Shown here: one piece after another, positions 1 through 9,834 of the stretch | Numbering within the stretch: position 1 is the first letter of the stretch | Layout of the letters: each line of letters opens with the position of its first letter | From: Pseudarthrobacter sp. Fe7 | Lineage (GTDB): Bacteria > Actinomycetota > Actinomycetes > Actinomycetales > Micrococcaceae | Assembly (NCBI GenBank): GCA_024372495.1 | Contig: CP099977.1 | Coordinates: 3,968,001-4,032,000 of the forward strand | Direction of reading: 5' to 3' | DNA: 64,000 bases | The notes under the pieces: generated by a model | What the model was told of the DNA's origin: nothing | The model's database searches: none | What the model saw: only the letters and a program-made list of their open reading frames with translations | Translations under genes and position numbers: made by a program

Positions 1-1
1 C

Positions 2-220
2 GGCAACGGCCTTTTCGGGTGGCGCATCAACGTGGGCCCGGGCTGGAATGTGATGACCTCCATCAGCGCCGCAGGAGACCTTACCGGCGACGGCAAACCC
101 GACCTCGTGGCCCGCGACTCCGACGGCACCCTCTGGACCTACCCGGGCCTGGGCAACGGCCTGTTCGGCTGGCGGATCAACGTGGGCCCGGGCTGGAACG
201 TCATGACCGCCATCAGCTAG
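2..220 (+). CDS. VCBS/FG-GAP repeat protein, C-terminal end (partial)
   Basis: The reading frame is open from the first base of the window and stops at 220, so only the last 72 residues are present. They contain two near-identical blade-like units with the motif DLTGDGKPDLVARD and the recurring GNGLFGWRINVGPGWNVM. The Asp-rich DxTGDGxPD loop is the calcium-binding signature of FG-GAP/VCBS repeats, which form beta-propeller domains in extracellular proteins. Function cannot be told from this tail; in Arthrobacter such repeats often end secreted hydrolases or peptidoglycan-active proteins. Confidence 0.8.
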   Translation, partial: GNGLFGWRINVGPGWNVMTSISAAGDLTGDGKPDLVARDSDGTLWTYPGLGNGLFGWRINVGPGWNVMTAIS

Positions 221-236
221 GAGCTGTTCCTGCCGG

Positions 237-1016
237 TCACCAGACGGAGTCGCCCCGCAGCACGGCGTCGCTGCCGCCGTCCACGTAGACGATCTGCCCG
301 CACAGGTGGGTGTTTTCAGCGCTGTTGAGCCAGGCCAGCAGGCGGGCTACGACGATGGCGTCGGCGATGCCGTTCAGCGGCATGGGGACCTGTTTGAGCA
401 GTGCCGCGCGGGCCTCTTCCGTGGCTATCAGTTCGGCCGTCATGGGGGTTGCGATGACGCCCGGCGCCGCGGCGTTCAGCGGGATACCGGCACCGGCCCA
501 TGCGTCCGTGGCGGCCTGGCGGCGGACCCACCGGGACAATGCGAGCTTGCTGGAACAGTAGATGAGCCCGCCGGTGGAGAGCTCCTTGGCGAGGACCTCG
601 GCTCGGGCCATGGCCCCGGGCTCGTCACCGGCGGTCAGCATCGCAACAAGCTCGTCGTCGGTGGCGAAGAGGGCAGCCATGGAGGAGACCACCACGGCAC
701 GCGGGGCGTCCGAGCCCGTCAGCAGGGGCCGGAGTCCCTCAAGGGTGGCAATAGCGCCAAAGAAGTTCACGGCTGCGGTGGCTGGCGTTGGGAAATCGAG
801 GCCGGCCACGGCGTAAATGGCATCGATCCTGCCGCCGCTGGCCTTCCGCACCGCATCCACCAGGGCGGCACGGCCCTCTGCGGTGGAGAGGTCGGCCACC
901 ACCTCGGCATCGTGGAGGTCCACCCCGATGACGCGTTCACCCCGCTGCTCGAGAAGTTCCTTGGTTGCCTTTCCGATGCCGGAGGCGGCACCGGTGATGA
1001 CGGAGGTGCGGGGCAT
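237..1016 (-). CDS. SDR-family NAD(P)-dependent oxidoreductase
   Basis: This is a 259-residue short-chain dehydrogenase, the usual length for a classical SDR. The nucleotide-binding motif TGAASGIG is at residues 8-15, an acidic GVDLHD at the end of the second strand suggests NAD preference, and the active site is Ser111/112 with Tyr153 and Lys157 (YCSSK). The long helical insert before the Tyr and the overall layout resemble 3-alpha-hydroxysteroid dehydrogenase/carbonyl reductase types. The substrate is unknown. It is transcribed towards the VCBS gene end and away from the subtilase, with no obvious operon partner. Confidence 0.85.
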   Translation of the reverse strand: MPRTSVITGAASGIGKATKELLEQRGERVIGVDLHDAEVVADLSTAEGRAALVDAVRKASGGRIDAIYAVAGLDFPTPATAAVNFFGAIATLEGLRPLLTGSDAPRAVVVSSMAALFATDDELVAMLTAGDEPGAMARAEVLAKELSTGGLIYCSSKLALSRWVRRQAATDAWAGAGIPLNAAAPGVIATPMTAELIATEEARAALLKQVPMPLNGIADAIVVARLLAWLNSAENTHLCGQIVYVDGGSDAVLRGDSVW

Positions 1017-1148
1017 GGCTCGCTTCTTTCCCTGGCCGGATGGGTCGGCAGCAACTCTGCCCTGGAGCCGCCAGTCCCGCCAGAGTCGGAAGACCCCCTC
1101 CTGTTGAGGGCGTTGCTTCGGGACGGCAGGTTCAATCCCGCAGCCTTG

Positions 1149-2406
1149 CTACTTGACGGCGTTGTTGGCGTTGACACGGCCGTACGCCCAGTAGGTGCCG
1201 GTGCCGGAAACCTTGTCCGCGGTGGTTTCCACATCTGCCCGGACGGCGGTGTTCGTGGCGCCCGGATGTGAGCTCCAGGCCAACGCCGCCGCTCCTGCCA
1301 CGATGGCCGAGGACATCGAGCTTCCATTGCCCACGTCGTAGCCCTGCGAGCGGTTGTTCTGGGTGGCCAGCACGAACGGATGGTTGGGGAAGGTGGAGTA
1401 GACGTTGACGCCGGGAGCGGCGACGTCCACCAGCTGGCGCCGTAGGTGGAGAACGAGGCCTTGGCGTCGTTGTTGTCGGTGGCCCCCACAGCGATGACAT
1501 GGGTGTAGGCGCCCGGGTAGATCTTGGTCTGGTTGCCGCCGTTGCCCGCTGCTGCCACCAGCACGACGCCCTTGCTCCAGGCATTGTTCACGGCGGTTTC
1601 CAGGGTCCGTGAAGCCCGAACGCCCAGGCTCATGTTGATCACCTTGGCACCGTTGCTGACCGCCCAGTTGATCCCGTTGGCTAGACCCGAGTGGAGCCGA
1701 CGCCGTTGTCGTCCAGGACCTTGCCGGCCAGGATGGTGCAGCCCGGGCAGACCCCTGCCACGCCGATGGTGTTGTTCACGGTGGCGGCGATGTTGCCTGC
1801 CACGTGGGTGCCGTGGCCGTAGTAGTCCTCGGCCACGGAGTCGCCGGCCTTTGTGGCAGAGCCGCTGAAGTTGGCGCGCGCCACCACTTTGGGGGCGATG
1901 TCCGGGTTGTCGCTGGCGACGCCCGAATCCAGCACCGCGACCTTGATGCCGCTGCCGGTGGTGGTGTTCCACGCTTCGACCGCGTCCACATCGGCGTCGG
2001 GCGTGCCGGCGGGGATGGTGATGTCGCCTGCGGTGTTGGTGAATGATTGCCCGGTGTTCTGCAAAGCGTACTGGCGGGGGAAGTACTGGTCGGAGGTGGC
2101 GGCTTCCACGGGCTGGTCCGGTTCCGTGTATTCGACGTGGGAATCCCGGCTGAGTGCGTCGATGACCTGCCGTTCACTGCCGGCGGGCACCCTGACCAGC
2201 CGGGTGCCCGTGCTGCCGACGTCCGTTCCGTCCTCCAGTCCGCGCCTGTGCAGCGTTCCTGCGGCAGCACCGTCGTCGCGGAACTTGACCAGGATGTGCG
2301 CGGACGCGGGTGACGTCCCTTCCGCCGAGTTGGCGGGAAAGGCAACCGGGACGGGGCCGAGGACCAGGACTGTTGCCGCGAGACCGGCAGCGAAGAGTTT
2401 TCTCAT
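1149..2406 (-). CDS. Secreted S8 subtilisin-like serine protease (two frame breaks)
   Basis: An extracellular subtilase of about 419 residues once two one-base deletions are repaired. The start ATG at 2406 gives a signal peptide (MRKLFAAGLAATVLVLG then an Ala-rich cleavage region) and an inhibitor I9-like propeptide. The catalytic Asp is D160 (VAVLDSGVA), the His is H198 (YGHGTHVAG), and the Ser lies in GSSMSSAIVAG near the C-terminus, so the triad is complete across the three frame segments. The first break is near 1690 (after DDNGVGST). The second is near 1426, where W-V-D-V-A-A-P continues if one G is added beside a CAGCTG. Probably an intact gene with sequence errors; a true pseudogene cannot be excluded. 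Confidence 0.8.
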
Positions 2407-2618
2407 GGCCGTTATTTTTACCTCGGCGTGCCCTGCCCGGATAGGGGTAAAAGCCCTGAATCCGGCGGCCACGCACCCCTGGTGAGTGCCGTCGTCGTAC
2501 TTCCCCCAAGCCGTTGTGCGCTCTCAAACCCGGGGCTACGATCAGCCGCGGCGTACCCACTGACGTCCTGCCTGGCACAGCCCATTGCGCGGGTCCGATG
2601 CGGGCGTACAGTTTTTGC

Positions 2619-3422
2619 ATGGAACCGTTTCGGGTCATCATGCTGCCCGGTGCCGTGCTTCCCGCGGACCTCGCCTATGCCCGCCTGATCAAGGCGTTGG
2701 GCCCTGATGTGCAGGCCGTAGCCAAGGAACTGGAGCTGTACCGGGGGGACCAGCCTCCCGCCGGATGGACGCTGGACACCGAAGTGGACGGGGTCCTCCG
2801 CGAGGCGGACGAACGCGGCTGGGCCATGTTCCACTTGGTGGGCTATTCAGGCGGCGGGGCGGCTGCACTGGCGTTCGCCGCCAAACATCCCGGGCGGCTG
2901 CAGAGCCTGGCCGTCCTGGAGCCGGCCTGGGCGGGAAACTGGGACTGGAGCCACTCCTATGCGGAACACCATCAACAGTTCGACGAGCTTAAGGGCCTCC
3001 CGCTACCGGAGTTCATGGCCGCCTTCATGAGGCTTCAGGTGAGGCCCGACGTCGTCCTGCCGCCGCGGGAGCCCGGTCCCCCGCCGCCGTGGATGGCCAA
3101 GCGGCCGGCCGGAATCCTTGCGTTCCTGCGCACTTTCAAGGATTACCACCTGGACCGGTCGCAGCTCGCCGCCTTCACCAAGCCCGTGTACTACGCCCTG
3201 GGCGGCCTCAGCCACCCCGATGACCAAGGGGACATTGCAGCGCGCCTGGCCCGGGTCTTCTTCCCGGACTTCCATCTGGAGGTCTTTCCCGGCCGGCATC
3301 ACTTCGACCCGCCCCACCGGATAGAGCCCGAACGGTTGGCGGAGTCCCTTCGACGGCACTGGGCCATGGCGGAAGGTCATTCCAAGGGGCGGCACGAACC
3401 CCTCCCGTCCCGGGTCTCGTGA
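2619..3422 (+). CDS. Alpha/beta-fold hydrolase
   Basis: A 267-residue cytoplasmic alpha/beta hydrolase. The start ATG at 2619 was chosen because the protein begins directly with the first beta strand (FRVIMLPGAVLP). The nucleophile elbow is GYSGG at residues 75-79 with Ser77, and the C-terminal FPGRHHFDPPHR carries the likely catalytic His. Upstream extension of the frame to 2514 lacks hydrolase features. It is a single gene that ends against a hairpin facing the convergent lipase gene. No substrate can be assigned. Confidence 0.8.
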   Translation: MEPFRVIMLPGAVLPADLAYARLIKALGPDVQAVAKELELYRGDQPPAGWTLDTEVDGVLREADERGWAMFHLVGYSGGGAAALAFAAKHPGRLQSLAVLEPAWAGNWDWSHSYAEHHQQFDELKGLPLPEFMAAFMRLQVRPDVVLPPREPGPPPPWMAKRPAGILAFLRTFKDYHLDRSQLAAFTKPVYYALGGLSHPDDQGDIAARLARVFFPDFHLEVFPGRHHFDPPHRIEPERLAESLRRHWAMAEGHSKGRHEPLPSRVS

Positions 3423-3469
3423 GGGTGCTCATTACCTCCATAAAGGGATGCCCCGAAGACCGGCGAGTT

Positions 3470-3512
3470 CGACGACGGGTGGCTGGGTTTGGTACGCAGC
3501 CTCCCGTCGTCG
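3470..3512. terminator. Bidirectional hairpin between convergent genes
   Basis: Perfect 10-base arms CGACGACGGG (3470-3479) and CCCGTCGTCG (3503-3512) enclose a 23-base loop between the hydrolase stop (3422) and the lipase stop (3528). The arm sequence recurs in other intergenic hairpins of this window at 23.3, 24.8 and 34.0 kb. Confidence 0.65.
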
Positions 3513-3527
3513 TGCTTCTTTGGGCGG

Positions 3528-4369
3528 CTAGATGCAGGCGGGCTGATACGCCGGGTCTGCCGGGCCGGACGCCTGGCCCAGCGCGTTGCCCACGGTGGTG
3601 CACCACGGGGTCGTTGGGCGCCTGGTCGTGTTCAATGACGTCGGCCGGGCACTTGTCCTGGATGGTGATGTTGGTGACCTGCCGCGCGGAGCCGTTGAGG
3701 AACTGGCTGTTGTACGGGATGACCACTTCGTCGTGGGTAGTGGAAATTACCGTGTAGGCGGGGCCTGCCACGGTGTCACCTATCGAGTTGAGCTGCTGCA
3801 TGAAGGGCGATCCCGCCTGCTGGTCTGCGCAGGCGGCACAGCCGGCTGCTGTGTAGTCGGGCGTGGGCGCCAGGTCTGGCGGGGGCAGGATCACACCTTT
3901 GGTGCCGTGGTTGGACGGTGCGATGCCGACGAGCCTGGTGGACGTACTTCGCCCCGCCCAGGAAGCCCATGTAGTACCGGGGCATCATGCCGCCTTGGCT
4001 GTGGCCCACCAGGTCCACCTGCCTGGCGCCGGTGGCGGAGCGGACCGCGTCAACGAACGGGGCAAGCTGCTTGGCAGATTCAGTGACGGGCGCGGTGGCA
4101 TATACGCCGTTCGTTTCGCCGTAGTTGAGGGCGAAGACGCAGTACCCCTCGCTCTTGAGGTACGGCGACAAGGTGGACCAGTTCTTCTCCATGCTCTCGA
4201 ACGTTCCAGGGACCAGGACCACTGGATACGGATGTTCGGCTGAAGGTTTGCAGGACCAGTCGTTGGCTCCGGGCGGGGAGATGTCGACGGCCTGGGCGGG
4301 AACTGCAACCAGGGATGAGGCCAGCACTGCTGCAGCTGCAACGGACAGGGCCCGGGTAAGGAATGACAT
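3528..4369 (-). CDS. Secreted triacylglycerol lipase / alpha/beta hydrolase (two frame breaks)
   Basis: About 279 residues after removing two extra bases. ATG at 4369 follows a GAGG ribosome site and gives a Sec signal peptide ending AQA (about residue 27). The nucleophile is GHSQG at residues 122-126 (Ser124), preceded by the VVLVPGT strand and a W-LSPYL region typical of actinobacterial class I lipases; STTHDEVV and VIEHDQAPNDPVV carry the other triad residues. One extra base is at 3931-3937, where CAGCTC is read as CAGGCTC on the coding strand. The second is near 3595 in the PVVHH region. It likely hydrolyses extracellular acyl esters. The gene stands alone. Confidence 0.8.
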
Positions 4370-4663
4370 GGAAACCTCGTTGTTCGTCTGTCTGTGGGGA
4401 GCGGCCGGAGCTGATGGGTTTTGGGGGTGTCCATCAGTGCCGGCCGGGGTTTTCCATGCTGGCACCGCTGCTGGCCCTCCGCAGCGGAAGTGCACGGATG
4501 TGCGGCGGAAAAGGTTTCTTGGAGAAGCGACTGTCGCCAATCGCTTGTGACTCCAAACACAGCGTTGTTACTGGTGGGTAGGTAGTTTTTGCTTGTCTCG
4601 CGCTGGACGGCCTCCCACAAGCGCCTGCACGAATGTGCAATCCACCGGAGTCGCCGCGGAGTC

Positions 4664-4710
4664 GCCGGATCGGTGCGGAACCGCCGGAACGTTCCGGCGT
4701 CCGGGCACCG
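4664..4710. repeat. Dispersed palindromic intergenic repeat, copy 1
   Basis: A roughly 47-base unit centred on the perfect palindrome CGCCGGAACGTTCCGGCG. It recurs almost unchanged at 13751-13797, again in a non-coding stretch. Apart from this element the 395-base gap between the lipase start (4369) and the GntR stop (4765) shows no gene I can support. Confidence 0.75.
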
Positions 4711-4764
4711 TTTCGGCGATTTGAGTCCCGGCGAAGCCACCAGAAGCTCCACTCACTCCTGGAA

Positions 4765-5517
4765 TCAAGCCCTGGTTTCCGCGGAGCGTCCACCCGAAGA
4801 CGCTAAGGGCGTTGCAGGGGACGCGTCCTTTTCCTTGAACCGGCTCAGGTATCCCGACCTGGACCCGTGGACATGTGCTGCCATCCCCTGTTCGGCGGCC
4901 TCGGCGTTGCCGGCATCGATCGCTGCCATGATGCCGCGGTGTTCGGCCCAGGAGCGGATGCCGCGGGAGTCCACGTCGGAGGCGTAGAGCCACTCGATCT
5001 TCCCGGAGATCTGGCGGAGCAGCGCCGTGAGGGATGCACTGCGGCTCAGTTCAGCAACTCCCAGATGGAAACGGATGTTCAGCTCGGGCAACAGTTCCAC
5101 CTGCCCGCTTGCCACCGCTTCATCGCCCTCGTCCAGGATTGCGGCCAGTTCCCGCCGCGTCTCCCACCACTGGCTATCCGGACCGCCTGCCGAAAACTGG
5201 GCGGCCGCCCGCCGGGCAGCCCGGCGGGCGGTGGCAGCTTCCAGGGCCTCGCGCACTGCGAAGAGGTCGTCGGCGTCGTCCACGGGTATCTCTGACACCG
5301 TGGACCCGGCGAAGGGCTTCGACTCAACGAAGCCCTCCACCTCAAGGGCCCGCAACGCTTCCCGCACCGGAACCCGGGATATCCCGTACTTCGCGGCGAG
5401 GGACGACTCGGTGATCCTGGTCCCCGCGGGGAGCTTCCCGAAGATGATGTCCCGGCGGATCTCGTCCTGGACGCGGGCCCGTGGGGTGGGATCGCCGCTA
5501 GCTAGCGAAGGCTGCAC
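4765..5517 (-). CDS. GntR-family transcriptional regulator (FCD type)
   Basis: A 250-residue regulator. The GTG at 5517 was chosen because a GGAG ribosome site lies about 9 bases upstream and homology to the family starts just after it; the open frame upstream lies inside the ABC gene. The N-terminal winged helix (RARVQDEIRRDIIFGKLPAGTRI through SRVPVREALRALEVEGFV) is followed by an all-helical FCD effector domain. The gene overlaps the 3' end of the ABC ATPase gene by 20 bases, so it is probably the last gene of the peptide-uptake operon and may control it in response to a peptide or amino-acid derivative. Confidence 0.85.
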   Translation of the reverse strand: MQPSLASGDPTPRARVQDEIRRDIIFGKLPAGTRITESSLAAKYGISRVPVREALRALEVEGFVESKPFAGSTVSEIPVDDADDLFAVREALEAATARRAARRAAAQFSAGGPDSQWWETRRELAAILDEGDEAVASGQVELLPELNIRFHLGVAELSRSASLTALLRQISGKIEWLYASDVDSRGIRSWAEHRGIMAAIDAGNAEAAEQGMAAHVHGSRSGYLSRFKEKDASPATPLASSGGRSAETRA

Positions 5518-7130
5518 CGGGTATCGCTCCAAGTAGTTCTCTGGTGTAGTCGGCCGAGGGCGCCAGGAAGACCTGGTCCACGCTGCCCGTTTCAACCACT
5601 TTTCCTGTTTTCATGACCACCACGTTGTGCGCGATCTGGCGGACAACGGCCAGGTCGTGCGTGATAAAGAGGTAGGTCAGGCCCAGCCTATCCTGCAGGT
5701 CCCCCAGCAGGGTAAGGATCTGCTCCTGCACCAGGACATCCAGGGCTGAGACTGCCTCGTCCAGGATCAGCAGTTCCGGTTCCAGCGCCAGGGCCCGGGC
5801 GATGGCCACCCGCTGGCGTTGCCCGCCCGACAGTTCATGGGGCCTGCGCTGTGCCACGATCCGCGGCAGCGCCACCTGGTCCAGCAGCTCGGCCACCCGT
5901 TCGCGCCTGCTCTCCCGCGTCCCTACATTGAAGATCCGCAGCGGCTCATCGATCAGCCGCTCGATGCTGAAGGTCGGGTCCAGTGATCCGTACGGGTCCT
6001 GGAAGACGGGCTGTGCGATGCGGCGCAGGGCGCGGCGCGTCTGCGGGTTGCTGGTGGCGATGCTCTCGCCCTTGATCAGTGCCGAGCCCGAGGTTGGGGT
6101 CTCCAAGCCCAGGATGATCCGGGCGACAGTGGACTTCCCGGACCCGGATTCACCCACGATGGCAGTGGTGGTCCCCCTGTGCACGTCGAACGAGACGTCG
6201 TCCACGGCCTGGATCCTGCGCCCGCGCTGGCCACGCAGCTTGAACTCCTTGGCCAGGTTCTTGACCGACAGTACGGGAGCCGGCCGGTCACGTTCAACGA
6301 TTTCCGGACCGGAAGCCGGGTCTGCGGAAAGACTGGCGGACGGCGCTGCGGCCACCAGGCGGCGCGTGTAGTCCTCCTGCGGATTCAGCAGCACCTCCCA
6401 CGGTGTGCCCGTCTCCACGATCCGTCCCTCGGCCATCACGATGATCCGGTCCGTGCGGTCCCCCGCGAGTCCCAGGTCGTGCGTGACGAACAGCAGCGAG
6501 GTGCCGCGGGCGTCAACCAGTGTCTGGAGGTGGTTCAGGATCTGCCGCTGGACAGTGACGTCCAGGGCCGACGTCGGCTCATCCGCGATCAGCAGGTCCG
6601 GCTCCCCCGCCAGGGAGATGGCGATCAGCACGCGCTGCCGCATGCCGCCGGAGAACTCGTGGGGATACTGGTTGTACCGGCGTTCGGCGTCCCGGATCCC
6701 GGCTTCCGTCATGAGTTCCACGGCGCGCTGCTTGATGGCATCCCGGCCGCGCATGCCGTTGCTTGCCAGCGCGTCGGCGATCTGCGCGCCGACCTTCATG
6801 GACGGGTTGAGGTTGGACATGGGGTCCTGCGGAACCAGGCCGATCTTCTTGCCCCGGATGCCGCGCAGCCTCCTTTTGTGTCGCGTCCGCAAGGTCTGCC
6901 CCGTCGAGCACGATGGACCCGTGGGTGATCCGGCCGGCCCCGGACAGCAGGCCCAGGATGGCACCCACCACGGTAGACTTGCCCGATCCCGACTGGCCCA
7001 CAATCGCCACCCGCTCGCCCTTCTTCAGGTCGAAGGAGACTTTGTCCAGGACCGGGGTGCCGCCGTAGCTGACCTCAAGGTCGCGGACAGAGAGCAAGGT
7101 GTTTCCGTCGTTCCTAGCGTCCTGCTGCAT
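5498..7130 (-). CDS. Dipeptide/oligopeptide ABC transporter, fused double ATP-binding subunit (one frame break)
   Basis: About 543 residues with two complete ABC cassettes, the fused DppD-DppF arrangement. Each cassette has a Walker A (GQSGSGKST and GESGSGKST), a signature (FSGGMRQR and LSGGQRQR) and a Walker B followed by a catalytic Glu or Asp position (LLIADEPTS, LLILDEAVS). ATG at 7130 overlaps the end of the gamma-glutamyltransferase gene, so the two are translationally coupled. One extra base at 6866-6872 (GAGCTG read as GAGGCTG on the coding strand) splits the frame within the KELRGIRGKKIG stretch. It powers uptake through the two permeases encoded upstream. Confidence 0.9.
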
Positions 7131-8934
7131 AGCCCTGAGCTCCCCTCGGGTTGGCGGCGGCCTTGAGGACACCCGTTTCGGGGTCGCTCACCACCGATGA
7201 CAGGCGGCCGAGTGCCCAGTCCCCGGCCCGGGTCACCACGTGGCCGCGCTCTTCCAGTTCACTGATCACGTCGTCGCCCAGGCGGTCTTCAACCACCGCA
7301 CCGCCCGGCGTCCAGGTCCGGGGCCAGAAGGATCCGGGGACGGAGGTGGTGTGGAGGGAGGGTGCGTCAACGGCCTGCTGGGGCTCGTAGCCGCCCACGA
7401 TGGTCCGCAGCAGGTACAGCAGCTGCCATTGGTCCTGCTGGTCCCCGCCCGGGGAACCGAGCGCGGTCACGGCTTTGCCGTCCTTCAGCACCAGCGTGGG
7501 CGTCAAGGTGGTGCGGGGGCGCTTGCCGGGGGTCAGGGTGGACGGTGCGCCGTCCTCCAGCCAGGTCATCTGGAGCCTGGAGCCCAGGCAGAAGCCGAGT
7601 TCGGGGATGGCCGGGGATGACTGGAGCCAGCCGCCGGAAGGCGTTGCCGAGACCATGTTTCCCCATTGGTCCACGACGTCGATGTGGCAGGTATCCCCGC
7701 GGGTTTCCCCGGTGGGCATGACGGTGGGTTCCCCCACGCCCGCGAAGGCAAGTTCGCCGTTCTCCGCGAGCGACGGCGGGAGGTACTCCGTGCGCAGCGG
7801 CGGAACGAAGGGTTCGTGGCCGGGGACGTTACCGGGCCGGAATTCGTGCGAGGCCTTTTCGCCGATCAGCTTCCGGCGCTCCGCGGCGTACCCGGGGCTG
7901 AGCAGGTAGTCCATCGGCACTGCGGTGTCGCCGTAGTAGGCCTCGCGGTCCGCGATGGCCAGCTTCTGCGCCTCAAGGATAGTGTGCGCGCCGATAGCGG
8001 TGGACGGATCCAGCCGGTCGTCGTCGAACCCTTCAAGGATGGCGAGGGTCTGCAGCAGTGCCGGCCCCTGCCCCCAGGGCCCGGTCTTGGCGATGGTATG
8101 GCCGCGGAACTCAATGGTGGTGGCGGGTTCGTAACCGGCGGAGAAGCCAGCGAAGTCAGCTTCGGTCATGACGCCCGCGTGATCGGCGCCCGATGAGTGG
8201 CGGTGGGGTATGGCGAGGAACTTGACCGCTGTCTTGGCCACAAATCCCTCGCCCCACTCCCGGCGGGCGGCATCAATGCGTGCTTCCCGCGACGCTGACG
8301 CGTCCGCCTCTCCGGCGGCGACGAGCCGGTCCAGGACGCTCGCGTACGCAGGGTTCCTGACGATGTCACCGGCTGCGGGGATCTTCCCGTCCGGCATCCA
8401 AAGGGCGGCCGACGTCGGCCAGTGTTCGGTGAAGAGGTCGGCGACGGTTTCGATGGTGGTCCCCACGCGGCCCACGATCGGGTGCCCGTTGCGCGCATAG
8501 CCGATGGCGAAGGCCAGCACGTCCGCCAGCTCCCAGGTGCCGTGGTCCCGGAGGAGCAGCAGCCAGGCGTCGACGGCGGCCGGCACGGCGGCGGCGAGCG
8601 CGCCGGCGCCGGGTACGAGCTCCAGTCCTTCGGCCAGGTAGTGCGCGCGGGTCGCGGCGGCCGGGGCGGGGCCCTGGCCCATCAGCACCACCGGTTCGGA
8701 CGGGTTCTCCGCCGTGACGAACACGCCGGTCATGTCCCCGCCGGGGCCGTTCAGGTGGGGTTCCACCACGTGCAGGACGAAGGCGCCGGCGACGGCGGCG
8801 TCGAAGGCGTTGCCGCCGCGTTCCAGCACGGCCTGGGCAGATGCGGTGGCGAGCCAGTGGGTGGAGGCGGTCATTCCGAACGTGCCCTGGAGGGTTGGGC
8901 GGGTGGTGAAGCTGTCTGCGGGGGTGTAAGTCAT
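7114..8934 (-). CDS. Gamma-glutamyltransferase family hydrolase
   Basis: A 606-residue Ntn-type hydrolase that removes or transfers gamma-glutamyl groups. The conserved N-terminal AVLERGGNAFDAAVA and PHLNGPGGD regions and the self-processing site before Thr in GDTCHIDVVDQWGNMV are visible, as is the downstream SPGGDQQ motif. No signal peptide is seen, so the enzyme is predicted to be cytoplasmic. It sits between the ATPase and permease genes of a peptide ABC transporter, which suggests that imported gamma-glutamyl peptides or glutathione are cleaved inside the cell. The frame is intact. Confidence 0.88.
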   Translation of the reverse strand: MTYTPADSFTTRPTLQGTFGMTASTHWLATASAQAVLERGGNAFDAAVAGAFVLHVVEPHLNGPGGDMTGVFVTAENPSEPVVLMGQGPAPAAATRAHYLAEGLELVPGAGALAAAVPAAVDAWLLLLRDHGTWELADVLAFAIGYARNGHPIVGRVGTTIETVADLFTEHWPTSAALWMPDGKIPAAGDIVRNPAYASVLDRLVAAGEADASASREARIDAARREWGEGFVAKTAVKFLAIPHRHSSGADHAGVMTEADFAGFSAGYEPATTIEFRGHTIAKTGPWGQGPALLQTLAILEGFDDDRLDPSTAIGAHTILEAQKLAIADREAYYGDTAVPMDYLLSPGYAAERRKLIGEKASHEFRPGNVPGHEPFVPPLRTEYLPPSLAENGELAFAGVGEPTVMPTGETRGDTCHIDVVDQWGNMVSATPSGGWLQSSPAIPELGFCLGSRLQMTWLEDGAPSTLTPGKRPRTTLTPTLVLKDGKAVTALGSPGGDQQDQWQLLYLLRTIVGGYEPQQAVDAPSLHTTSVPGSFWPRTWTPGGAVVEDRLGDDVISELEERGHVVTRAGDWALGRLSSVVSDPETGVLKAAANPRGAQGYAAGR

Positions 8935-8938
8935 TTGG

Positions 8939-9834
8939 TTATTTCTTTCGGCTGGTGGCAGCGGGGTCCATGGCGTCGCGCAGGGCGTCGCCGAACAGGT
9001 TGAAGGCCAGGCAGATCGCGGCGATGCCGAGGCCTGGGACGATGGCCGCCGTGGGTGAGCGGAAGAGGTACTGCTGGGCGTCGGAGAGCATGATGCCCAG
9101 GCTGGGTGCCGGCGGCTGGATGCCCAGGCCCAGGAAGGACAGCACCGCTTCGCCGATGACGGCCGCGGGCATGATCACCGTGGCCTGCACAATGAGGGCG
9201 GAGGCCGTGTTGGGAAGGATGTGCTGGAAGATGATCCGTCCGCCGGAGGCATCCATGGTCCTGGCACCAATCACGAAGTCGCTTTCCTTGATCCGCAACG
9301 TTTCACCGCGGATGATCCGGATCATGGCCGGGATGTGCGCGATGCCGATGGCGACGGCGGCGTTGCCGAGGCTCGGTCCGCTGATGGCCACGAGTCCCAC
9401 GGCGATGATCAGGAAGGGGAAGGCCAGGGTCACGTCATTGAGCCGGGAAATGATGGCATCCAGCCACCGCCAGTAGCCGGCGAGCAGCCCCAGCGGGGTG
9501 CCGATGACCACCGATAGCAGGACCGCGAGCACCCCCACCTCCAGGGAGGAACGGATGCCGAAGACCAGCCGGGAGAAGATGTCCCGGCCCAGGTCGTCGG
9601 TGCCCAGCAGGAAACCCACCGTGCCCGGTTTCTGGAACGGGGTGGCGAAGTGGACCTGCGCCGGATCGTAGGGGGCCAGGAGGGGTGCCAGCAGGGCCAC
9701 CAGGACCACGAGGGCCAGCAGGATGCCGCCGGCCATGCCCAGGGGTTGCGCCGGAGCGACTTCCAGATGCGTCCGCGGTCGGAGCCCAGGCTGGTTGCGC
9801 CCGGCGATGCAGGGCGGATGTCGGTGACGGCCAT
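8939..9834 (-). CDS. Peptide ABC transporter permease, DppC/OppC type (one frame break)
   Basis: About 298 residues. ATG at 9834 overlaps the stop of the upstream permease gene (TGATG). The N-terminal 32 codons are in another frame; adding one C to a short C run near 9741 joins NP to LGMAGGILLALVVLVALLAPLLAPYDP. The DppC N-terminal cytoplasmic segment, first membrane span, GTDDLGRDIFSRLVFG and the EAA-loop region (IIRGETLRIKESDFVIGARTMDASGGRIIFQHILPN) follow, with about six membrane spans. Confidence 0.88.

Noticed and set aside
767..1972. A 401-residue minus-strand ORF across the subtilase and SDR genes
   Set aside because: Only its middle part is subtilase; the rest is out-of-frame translation produced by the frame breaks.
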